A stretch of 64,000 bases of DNA from the NCBI RefSeq assembly GCF_000002075.1, contig NW_004797358.1, positions 512,313-576,312 of the forward strand. The letters are read 5' to 3'. This stretch comes from Aplysia californica (taxonomy: Eukaryota > Mollusca > Gastropoda > Aplysiida > Aplysiidae). Within the stretch, counting starts at the first letter, position 1. Each line of letters opens with the position of its first letter. Below are positions 29,901-41,800 of the stretch, piece after piece. The notes beneath the pieces are model-generated. The model did no database searches and was not told the DNA's origin. It saw only the letters and a list, made by a program, of their open reading frames with translations. The translations under genes were made by a program, and so were the position numbers.

Positions 29901-32649
29901 AAAATAGCATAGACAGCTCGTTATACGTTGATGACTTCCTGATATGCTGCCGTTTGAAGAGTTCTCAACTAAGATCTATGGAAAGGCAGCTGCACAAACT
30001 TGAAAAGCGGGCAAATAATAACGGTTTAAAGTTTTCCCCATCAAAAGCGGTTGCATTGCACTTCTGCCGATTCTGCCGATCAGGCAGATGTGTACTGCAG
30101 CCAGATTTGACACTATATGGGGAAAGGATTCCTTTCCAGGACCAGACTCATTTCCTCAGCTTTTTATTTGACTAGAAACTCACATTTATTCCACACGTAA
30201 AAGACCTTCGTGGGAGGTGCCAGAAAGCGTTAAACGCTTTGAAAATTCTATGGCATCCAAAGTGGGGCGGGGACCCAAAGCACCTTCTCCACTTGTACAT
30301 CTCCCTTGTCCGATCCAGGCTTGACTACGGCTGGCAAGTCTACAGATCGGCAAAACCACACATCCTAAAAATGCTAGATCCAGCGCAAAACCAAGGACTC
30401 CGCCTCGCTCTAGGGGCTTTCAGCACTTCTGCGGTGGAGAGCCTCCAGGCAGAGGTATACGTACATCACTCACACTCAGACGCACAGAACTCTTACTACA
30501 ATAATCAATTAAATAGAACTCAACACCAGAGAACCCAGCACACGACTGCATTTTTAAAACCAGCTCAGACACCATAAACAAGTTCTAAAACAACGAAAAA
30601 CTCATCAAACCCTTCGGCCTCAGAGTCCCTGAGGACCTAAAAAACATACAGTTTTCCAAACAAAACATCCAACAATTTCTTTTCTCCAACCTCCCTCCGT
30701 GGCACCTCATCAAGGCAAAAGAAGACTTACAACTGACCACACACGACAAAGCAAGCACAAATACCAAAACATTTAAGGCAGAATACAAAAAATTATAAAA
30801 AAATACCCCGGTGCGGAGCTTATCTTCACAGATGACTCCAAACAAGACTCTGGTGTGGGCGCTGCAGCCCTATCTTCAAACAGTACACATCAGAGGAGAC
30901 TCCATCTCAAAGCCTCCATTTTCTCTGCGGAGGCCACTGCCATTGACATGGCACTGGGCTCTGTAGAAAATTCTCCTTTCAAATCTTTCCTTCTCCTTTC
31001 TGACTCTCTGTCTTGCATCACCTCACTTACAAACTACACGCTCCTACACCCGAAAATATTTGGGCTACAACAAAAAATACACGCCTTGACTGAAACTGAG
31101 AAAAGTATCGTGTTCGCATGGATACCTAGCCATGTGGGCATCCGAGGAAACGAGCAGGTAGATCACCTGGCGAAGAAATCCTTATCCCTTCTGTTGGGAT
31201 CAACGGCGAACACTCTCCCACAGACTGGCTTTAAAAATAAAGTAAAAAAGTACACCTCCAGTCTGTGAGAGAGCCTTTGGAAAAAACAAACAATTAACAA
31301 ACTTCACAACATTTAACCCAAACTGGGACCGCGAAATCCTTCGGGCCTCTCCAGAAGAGACGAAGTCATTTTTACTCGATTTTGCATCGGACACACGGCC
31401 CTAACACACAAATACCTCCTTCAGGGAGATGAGAAGCCGTTCTGTGTCGGATGCGACACAGATTTTACCATTAGACACATTTTAACCGAATGTCTAGACT
31501 TGGGAGAGACCCGAAGGAAATACTTTAAATACTAAAAATTGCAAAATATTTTTTTCCGTCGTTGTTCCCAACAGAATTTTAGATTTTATGAAGGCCATTG
31601 GCCTTTATGCGAAATTATAAGGTGAAATAAAATTGTTGAAATATAACCTTAAGTTGTTTTAGGTTGAAAATATATTTACACTAAATTTTAATATTTTAAC
31701 ATTTTAAAATCTTTTAACTATTGACCCGAGCCCAGCCATACAGTGAACTTTTGCTAATAAAACTAACTTGTGTTTCGCATGCTCATATGACCTTATGCAG
31801 TTGCAAGCACTGCAAAACCCCATACTAAAGTAAAAAAAACAACAACTAAAACCTCTCAGAAAAGTGTAGAAACCACCCACTTAGATTTTTTTTATAGTAT
31901 GTTTTTATCAGTATTTATTAAGGAATTTTCTAGAATACATCTAACAAGTGTTTACAAAAATAATGATCTGTCATGACAAATGGATACAGGACATTGTGCA
32001 AAAGTTGGAAAGTCTATGTTCAATAGTTTAGGAAATATTTGACAATAAGTCATGCCATGAATTTTTGGATGCACTATAGGACATAAAACTCCATATGATG
32101 CTAAATGTTCCACAGAAATAAAATGAATTTCGATGGCTTAAGATAGTTTCAATAAGATGAGCCCAATCCTGAGAAATAAAAACATCTCAATGACTACTAA
32201 AATTAAAGTTTTCAAATGCTATGAATGGTCAACCTTTATTCTTTACAGCTGTGAATGCTGGACAATCTCAAGACAGTGAAAATAAAATAAAAGCAACAGA
32301 AATGTGATTTCTTAGGAGTCTGCTGAGAATTTCTTGGACTGGATAAGAAATCAGTTGAGGTAGTACTTAAAGAAGCCCATGTGGGGTGCTTTCTGATAAA
32401 AGCAATCAGGGAAAAAGACAAATACAGTTTCTAGGACACTAGAATAGACCTAAAGGCCTGGAACATCTAGCTCTCGTTGGCAAAGCTGAAGGCAAACGAG
32501 GCAGGTGTAGAACCAGAGCAACCTACTTGGTGAGCCTAAACACATCGGTGGCGGGGAAAGATTAGGATAATGTAGCTTTTTGAGAGCATCTGAGCAGGGG
32601 AATGAATTTGAGAACCATGATCACTGATGTCTGTTGTATATCTAGCACT

Positions 32650-32728
<79 letters not shown>

Positions 32729-32804
32729 GCCCTGAGAACGTATTATAAAATATTTTTGGAAATTTTAGCAAGTCTCAAACTTTTTTTATTTTCTGCTGTA
32801 CACA

Positions 32805-32854
<50 letters not shown>

Positions 32855-35800
32855 GTGGTTTTTGTGTTCACTGACACGTTCTTGTTTTCTGTGAGACTCA
32901 TCATCATCATCCAGTGCCAGATCTGCGACAGACATCGGCGATCATGGTTTTCCCTTCATTCCTTTGCTCGGATGCTCTCAAAGAATCTACGTTTCCTTGA
33001 TCTTTCCCTGTTACCCATTTGTTTAGGTTCTCTAAGTATGTTGTTCTGGGCCTACCCCTGCCTCGCTTGCCCTCAATTTTGCCAGTGAGAGCTAGATGTT
33101 CAAGACCCTTATATCTATTCAAGTGTCCCAAAAACTGCATTTGTCGTTTCCTGATTGTTTTTAACATTGAGTGTCCCACGTGGGCTTCATCTAGCACTAC
33201 TACATTTGATTTCTTTTCCTTCCACGATACTCTTATTTATAACAGTCTCCTAAGAAACCACATTTGTGTTGCTTCTATTTTATTTTCAGTCTTTAGTGAT
33301 TGTCCAGCATTCACAGCCATAGAAGGGTTGACCAAACATAGCATTTCAGGACTTTCATTTCGGTGTTCATTGAGATGTTTCTAATTTTCAGGATTGGGCT
33401 CATTTTATTGAAACTAACCGTAGCCATTGTAGTTCTCCTTTTTATTTCTGTGGAACATTTGGCGTCAGATGTTATCATATATCCTAGATATTTAAACTGT
33501 TGGACTTGTTTGATCTTTTCACCTTTGCTAATGAGATTACAACTAGGATTTGCTGCTTTTTTGGATATTACCATGCTTTCTGTTTTCTTTACATCCAACA
33601 CTAATCCTTTACGTTCACTTTCTGTTACAACAGTATCTAGAAGCAATTGAAGGTCCTTTTCGGAGCCTGCTATTAAAACTGTGTCATCTGCACACCTGAT
33701 GTTGTTAATATTTTCTCCATTTACTTTGAGGCCTGGACATTCTTCTATGTTTCTAAGGATTATTTCACTGTACATGTTAAAGAGGTCTGGTGACATAACA
33801 CATCCTTGCCTCACTCCTCGCCTGATCTGCTTATATTCACTGTATTCTCAATTAATTCGTACAGCAGCGTTTTGGTCCTAATACAAATTTCTGATAATTC
33901 TTAGATCTTTTCCATCTAGGTCTAGCTTTTCCAGTACTTTAAACAGCTCATCATGTCTAACTTTATCAAATGCCTTTGAATAATCTATGAAGCATAAATA
34001 CAGATCTTTCTGTGCTTCAATACATCTTTCCATTAACATTGTTAAGTGTGAATACTACTGCTGTAAATAAAAACTTTTCTGTTACCTTTAGGTGGTGTTG
34101 TTGTGAAAAAGAGAGTTTTCCTCTTTCCATGATGTGATTTTGTTGTGATGATAGAATATGTTTGTGTTACCTTGAGTTGGTTTTGCTGTCTACCTTTAAT
34201 TCTGCCTTTACTGCTATGAAGTGGTGTTGCAATGGACAGACATTATAATTTGTATCAGTATGCAGAGTGTAAATTGTGTGTTTTTGTTCCTGCAGGGAGC
34301 TGGCACAGTCACTGACGACATCAGGACATAACCGTAGCAGTGTTGATGTTCTTTTGGAACACTTTTATGACCTAACCTCAATATTGATTGAACCTGGAAA
34401 TGTAAGTAAAATAACTGAGATATGCATCTGACTTTTGTGCTATTACATACGAAATATCAAAAATGACTTTTGTAAGTTTTCTGTAAGCTTTGAAAGTGTT
34501 ACGGTCAGCTTGAAAGATGAAAAGAAACATGGGGCACAATGTTGCCCGATAGAACTGTAGGTTTTTTTTTCATTTGCAAAAGTATAGTTCCCATTGGTGG
34601 AATGTTTGTTTTAAGACATGATTAGATTTCTAGAATATAAGGTGTATATGGATGTTTAGAATATAGGGTGTAATGTTGCAAGGCAGATGAAAAGCACATG
34701 TAAATTTTTTGTGGGGAGAAGAGGGAAGATAGATGATATTATGTAAACAGTCTGTTGTTTCCACATTGTAATGTATGGATGTGTATTATATTATGTGTAA
34801 AGGCTGATTACCTTTTGAAATATTCACGGGCGAAACATCTTTTTTTCTCCCCCCACAAACAGAATGAATTTGGCGTGCATTTTGAATTTCCTATCAAACC
34901 TGAGGTGACATTTGTTGGTAAGTTTACTTACTTTACTTTACTTTTCCGATCCAGCGGCCATTTGGGTTCTAGCCCTTCGGTCTGTCGATATGGCAAAGAA
35001 TTGACAGGTTTTAATCAGCTGTGCTTTGTTGCTGTATAGAGTGTTTCCGATGTCTGGGAAGGCAGGTAGGTAGGTGCTACGCAGGTCACAAAGTGCTGGG
35101 CAGTTAAAGAGGTGGTGTGGTACTGTTTCATCCTGGCAGTCGCACAACGGGCAGTCAGGCGGGGTATCCTTGCGGATCCTATTAAAGTAGGAATTTAGTG
35201 GTATGTGTTGTGTTCGCAGGCGAAATATTGTGACTTGTTCTCTTCTACTCAGGGAATTTATTGCATCTTTAGAGTTGGGGGCTGTCATGTGTGCAAATAC
35301 AATTCTTCCAGTTTTGCCCATTGCCCATCCATTCAGCCACTGTTCCCTGGTGTTGCATTTGATGATGTTCTTGGCTGTCTGTTGTGATACTGGGTTGTGT
35401 GGTTGTGTTTGTGATGCTCCCTTCTTGGCAAGGGTGTCTGCTCTGTCGTTTCCTGGGATGTTGCTGTGGCCAGGTATCCACTGTAGTGTCAGGTCGACCT
35501 CATAGGTCTGTAGGAAGGTGTTGATTGTTTGAGCCACAGATAGGCAGGCTGGGCTTTCGAAATTCATGTTTTCCAGAGCTTGGAGTACTGACTTTCCGTC
35601 TGTGAAGATAATAGTGTTCTTGATTTTGTTTGGATATATTATGAAAATGTTGGTAAGTTTCAGATGACTGTTGACGTGGTGGCAGAATAAAGTTATATTA
35701 AGCTTTTTCTCTAGTAGTTCATGAAGTGTTTGGCCTGTTGACTTTTCTACCTACTATAGTGGTCATCAGTGTGATGGGAATGATAAAATGTGAGGCAGCG

Positions 35801-38800
35801 TGGTGAAATCAGGTGCTCATCAAAATAATGAAATGGAAGAAATTAGCCTTTTTCCGCCGCTTTGACAATTTTTATCGAAAATGTGGGTTTTTTTGGCTCA
35901 GAACCTTTTATGTCCATTTAAGTTTCCATTTCTGTGTAGTTTATACTGAAAAACGTTGATTATCTCATTTGCTATGTATTATTTTGGCCTTGTGGACGAA
36001 TTTTTTTTTGGAGGACGAAATGAGATGATGACTAGTGCGCAGTTCAAAGACTTTTGAGGTCACAAATGCGAATAAATATCAATATATTATACACCAAAAT
36101 TTTCAGTATGATTTGTAGAATATATTTGTATTATTTATTTGTGGATATTTCAACTTTGGTTCCTGTAAGAGGCGATTATGCAACACAATTGTAATTGGCT
36201 GCGGATAAAATTTGAAAATAAATCGCCTCTTACAGGAACCAAAGTTGAAAAATACAAAAATCATTTGGGTTTTTTCAGAATTGCATTTGGAATAAACCTA
36301 GGCTCGTCTTGAGTGGTACTTTTTGTGTAATTTCCTCATAAAGTGATTTTTGGGAGAAAAAAATATTTTGGCAATTTAGATCTAGATCTAGAAGATCGGG
36401 CACTGAAAAATATTGATTTCTCAATAACAGAGAAATGGCAATTTGAGTCTAATAGTATCAATATTTTAAAGAATGGTCCTACATTTCTTTAGTAAGCAAA
36501 ATAATGATACATTTTATTGTGTGAAAGTATTAAGACTGGTGCCTGGGCTATAATTTGGGCATCGTGACAAACAAAGTCGACTAAACTTTGAATTGTGTTT
36601 CAAAACTGAATCAAAACTTCCAAATTTTGGTGGAAATGTTATATTATAACCTTTATTTTAACATGGATATATATATGTGGATTGGAATTAAAATCCAAGC
36701 TAAAATTATAGGTCAGTTCTCGAGCCGTCGGGAAGTCACTTTAGCCGCGCTGCTGCCCACGGCTCGGTGTAGCAAATGAGTTAAAGGCACAAAAAATGTA
36801 ACCTGTCCGTTTCAATGGACTCTCAGTCTATATAAATAACCGAATTTTGGCGGCCATTTTCTCATTAAATTTACCTCTGAAACCAAGTGACCACCACCTC
36901 CCTCAACTTCATAATATCTCAAATTATATTCAAGATAGATAGGTATTTTTTTCACCGAAAGCAAGACAACTGGACAAGCTTTAAGATGATATCAATAACT
37001 TCAAATGTCCAAAAATTGTCGAGTGCCTGATTCCACTGCATCGTGACACAAATCATTATAATGACCTACAAGAAAGTATGCATTGCTTTGTTTTCCCAGC
37101 TGAATTTCTTTTGCTGTTGTCAGCGATGTTGGTGATCTTGAATTTGTCCTTTAGAAGATATTGATGGTGTTCAGAGTACATGTTTGTGAATGTTCTTACT
37201 GTAAGGATTAATTGCACTCACTGAATGCAACCCTTCCTGGTGTATACTTTTGAGCTCAAGAACTGGAATAATACCAGCAGGGAATTTGAAGTGAGAATAG
37301 TTCTTTGTGAAAGACATTTCCTCTTTACAGGTTATCCTGAAAAGGGAACAAGTGTTGGGTCAGGGATGTTAAGTTACTGTGTGTCTTATTAGGTGTTGAG
37401 ACGTAAAATAAAAAAAAAGCAAAATACATAATTGCTAAATTGTGTGTTCACCTTGAAGAAAGGAATCATGAATGTAGAGATTTGTTCCTTATGATGTATC
37501 CCTGACTTCTGGTGACAGACTACAAGGCGCGGCTGGTGTTCTTCAGCGTGGTCCTGGACAAACCTTTCAGTGATATCCGGCATCAGTGGAGTGACACAGC
37601 CTTCAAACTTGGAGAAAGAATGGGCGAGCTGGTAGGTGAAACTTTGGATTGATCAAAGAATGTGCTAAACTGTGGAAGAAGAGAAAGAATGAGTGATCCG
37701 AGAAGGATTTAGTGAAGTGCTTGTTTGAGAACAGAACAAGCAATGTTTTAAGTGTGTTAGGGCAGTGAAATTGAAAGAAGTTTGGATGGACTGGTGGGTG
37801 TGGAAAAAACTTAAAAAGATGTGTGGTCTTAGGCGATGAAGCTTTTTCAAGGTGATGTGATTTAAATCCCAGAAGATGACACGAAATGTCTAGTAAATAA
37901 TCATGGTTCTTTATTACAGGCTGCAGAAGAGTTTGGAGATTTGGGCTATCTTTATGGAAAACTAGATCAGATCAGGTAAGTTTTGGTTCCTTATGGAGAA
38001 TGTTTAAGTTGCATACAATAGATTTGATTTTGTTGATTAGGCAACAGAGTAACAATGCCTAGGTTACAAGGCTGTGTTCTTTGTTTTCTAAGGTTTAACT
38101 GCTTAGAACTGAATACAGGCGTACCCTATTTTAGTTTCCATGATATGGAATTTGCCAAAGATCTTGCTTCAAGCATATTTGGTTAGGCGTGGGCTGTTCT
38201 GTGGAGACCAGTGTACTTTAAAGTTGTCTTTTCTTATGTCTGTGAGCCATTAAAAATATTGCATAAATATTGTAGTCGAAATTGCAGTGTTCACGTTTAC
38301 AGCTTTTCACTTTGTGACTTTTTGCAGTGACCATTATGATAAAAACAGCGGGGAGACCTACATCATGGTGAATTCTACAGGCGTATTTAAGAATTCTGTG
38401 AACAAGACTATGCTTGAAACCATAGCGCTAAGAATGCTAAGGGCTCATATCTCCTGGGATGGCCAGTTTGGAGAGTTCCAGTTCAGAGGCGGACTTGGCC
38501 TTTTCCGGACAGCAGAGGATCGTTGGAATGGAGTGCAAGGTGAGTGTTGTGGCAGATTACTACTCAAATCAACTTCTTATGTGAATACAGCCAGACTGTT
38601 GTTTTATACAATAATGGAGCACTTGATTGTTTTGAACAGTAATACAACAAGGAGTGACAGTGAACCAGCTGACATAAAATAGGGCTAAACTCCATCTGAC
38701 TGATTTTTTCCCATGGAGAGTGTTTTCTTTTTTGGCGTAATTCTTGAAACGTTCCTGTGTCTTAGACAGAACTATGAATAAGATCAATGTTGTTGAAGTG

Positions 38801-41800
38801 TTCAGGCTCTTTACAAAATTTTTGTTCTCAGCTGTCAGTTGGTGTGATGTCGTGGAGAGTGTGGGCGTGCCACATCATTGTGGGAAGGAGTTCAACTGTA
38901 CAGAGAAGACCGTGTTCAGGAATTGTAGCGGAGGTTTGTGCTTTTCCCTTGTAGGTAGCCATGTTGCAAATGGTGGTGGAAGACTGACAGCAATAAGTGT
39001 TATTTAGAAAAGTGTCTCTCCAGCTTATCTGCACTATGCTATGTTTTCATTGGGGATCAAAGCCAAGATATCTAAGATGGGCAGTACAACGAAATCAGAC
39101 AAAACCAGAGTATGTTAGTGTGGAAAGGAGATACAGCTGATTATTTCATATTATGCAATGTTTCTTAAACCTGAGGGTTTTCTTTTGGGATAGAATAAGT
39201 TGCCAGGCCATTTTGTCTTATGTTTGACTGGTTGTAAATGTTTGACAGAGCCTTCCACACAGAAAAAATGATATAGGTGATTGGATCCTGTGAGTGAGAG
39301 AGTAAAAAATGTTCAAGTATTGACTCTGTGTGCTCATTTTTTTCTTGCATTAATCTTGTTTGTGCATGAGATGTCCGAGAACTTTCATCTACTTTAATGA
39401 TGTATGTTTTATTTTTTCTCTTTCTCATCAGCTTGGAAAACCTCATGTGAGTATTGGGAGCTGACGTTGCAAACTTGTTTGTCTTTAGCTGTGTTGTGTC
39501 TGTGCTACAACTGAAAGACAAAAAAAAGCAGGATATGTTCATTTGATGATATGTTGTATATTCAGTTACAATATTTCTCAAGGTGTTCAAAATCATTTGT
39601 GATACACAAAATCTAATCTCTATTTTGTTAATGTTATACTGCTATGGATGACAAAGAAGAATTATAAAAAATTGACGTTTCTGATATCATAATTTATTGC
39701 TGCTTGTGGATTTCTCGACATGACCGGTATTTTCCACCTTTGTTTCACAGTGTTCCTGAGGTTTGAGATAGACAAAGACTTTGATGCCAGTGACAGCTGG
39801 GCTGTGGAGGTGGCTGTGAGAGCCAACATTTCGGAGAATCTTGAATCATTAAACTCGGAGTACAATGTTGCGGTCACCCATGTTCTGTAAGTCTGTGAAG
39901 ATAGACTAATCCAAAAGTCTTAGGGAATGAGACGGAGAGACCTGGATTGTATCTCACTTTTGTGTGTTTAATCCCTTCAATGTCGCAGGTAAATAGGCCC
40001 CTGTGCTTGGGGAAATCCCATTAATCAAGGTGGATCTGGGTGACCCCACTCTACCTCCCATAACTTTTTTATTATGAATATTACCTCATGAATTTTTGCA
40101 TGTACATTTTACATTGCACCACATTTCTATTGATATTATTTCAAGGGGATTTCATTGAGAGATGGATGGAGAAAATTTGGAGTTAGTAACACAATTCCAA
40201 AAACTACACCACCAAACAACATACAGCAACACTCATTCGAGTAATGATAAACTGAGATCCAAAAAAGGGGAATACATGTTGTGTGAGTGTCTGCAGGTAC
40301 AGAGGAAGTGACAAGAGGCTTTTCCTACCTTATACAACACTTGTACAGTCCATATAGGCCTATGCATGTAAGCCCATTTGTGTTTACTGCCAACAAATCT
40401 TTTTATGCGGCAGATGTGTTCGATCTAGGCCTAGATTTAATCTTCTCTTTGAGCTAAAATCTGAATCTTTCACTTTCAAATGGGGGGAAAATGGAAAACA
40501 TAAAGGGAAGGTACCTCAATAATAATTACAAGATTTTAGGAGTAACTTGCCTTATAATTGGTATCAAAACAACCTCTGTCATAGTCCTTTAAATTCAACG
40601 GTCCATAGGCACAGCGCTACTCGGTTCAAGCCCTTAAATTCTATGGGCACGACAGCGATAAGAGGTTAATGGGAGCATGGTAAAAATTAAGAAACCTGAA
40701 TTACAGAGGGCAGTATGGAAAGACAGATAGCAAGAAAAAGTGCAAGAAGAATTTTGGAGCAGGAGATGAGGGACTGGTTGAGAAGAGGGAGTAGATTGGA
40801 ACACATAATATTCACAGCATATTCAGAACTTAAGAGACTCTCTGAGATTCTAGCCAGGAGTTTGTTTTGTTGTTTAACTTTATTAAATGACCTATTTTGT
40901 TCCTTTCTTGTAACAATGATGTAAGAAAGGTAAGAAAAAAGTGGGCCAGGTAGTATCAAGGTGCTGCGTGCAGGTGTGAAGGTGTGCTGGGTGTATATTT
41001 TGCTGTTTGACATTTTGTGAAAATTAATAAGAGTTGTTGGGAAAAAAGTAGCCTGCTTGTGTTTTGCTGTTCATATTTTCCAAATATTGAACCAGAAAAT
41101 TGTTGTGCATGACACACATTATGTTTGTGATTGGCCTCCTACAGACCAGGGAGCACTGTGGTCATCATTCGGGTGGATGCAGATGTTGACTGGGTGCAGT
41201 ATCTGCTAGAGAGATACATCTACAAGTCGTTTCTGGAGCAGCCAGGTTCTATCTCAGTGAATGACACAGTGTACTTGGTTATGTCTGTGAAGATGTATGA
41301 AGATGAAAATGATGCTGTGATGGACCAGGGAGCATTGAGTAAGTACATAGTTTACTGATGAGGCTGGAAAGAAATGAGCTTGTTGTGAGCATAGTTTGGA
41401 GGAGGGAGGTGGTCCTCTTATGGTCTAGAGGTGTGGAATTCACCTCTCGGTCAATAAAAAACAAACCAGGTACTATTCCTGTCAAAGACAAACAAGTTTT
41501 CATCTCTAAAATGTTTCCCTTTGCTTTCCTCTCGTATTCTCTAGTCCTGTTACTTCATCTGCTCCATCAGCACTTTCTCTCCCCACCCCCCTCCCCCAAA
41601 CTGGCTCATGCCTCCTCTTTGCTTTTCTTCCCATTACTCCTGACTCTTTCTACAGTTAACCATGGCTCCTTACTGCTGTCTTTCAGCCACACCTCTGATC
41701 TTAGGGCATGTAAGAAGATCTAATGCCTTGCCTTTCTGGATAAGGACAAAAAACTCTGGAGGTCTTGTGTTCAAGTTAAGCACATTAAAGATCCCTTATA

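Larger units (their letters stand above)
25930..31640 (+). mobile_element. Jockey-like LINE, near full length but broken
   Basis: A 5' untranslated region (from about 25930) precedes ORF1 at 26573. Then ORF2 from about 27961 with APE endonuclease, RT, RNase H and a Cys/His end, and a 3' untranslated region. It sits inside the older RTE-like LINE. RT evidence: [45 protein letters not shown], then [13 protein letters not shown]-terminal [19 protein letters not shown]. Several stops and frameshifts interrupt both ORFs, so it cannot move by itself. The exact ends and target duplication were not found. Confidence 0.85.
23390..32726 (+). mobile_element. RTE-like LINE, degenerate, split by a pogo-like MITE and a Jockey-like LINE
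   Basis: Endonuclease: 23572-23841 encodes [20 protein letters not shown] and [17 protein letters not shown]. After the MITE, 25680-25930 gives [20 protein letters not shown], the start of RT, ending at SRTQF. The rest of the RT core is missing. From about 32130 [19 protein letters not shown] and GRCRTRAT-like end motifs resume, then a (GAT)n tail at 32651-32726. The two outer parts resemble the minus copy at 32897-34047, hence one element; joining them across the Jockey-like insertion is inference. Many stops and frameshifts. Confidence 0.7.

Noticed and set aside
32627-33088. 153-residue ORF with a long Asp run, and the opposite His run
   Set aside because: Translation of the (GAT)n microsatellites at LINE tails; the remaining part is antisense to an RTE-like LINE.
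35653-35658. Second GTAAGT as a real donor for E2 of unit 1
   Set aside because: It is the copied half of the LINE target duplication; using it would add LINE sequence with stops to the exon.
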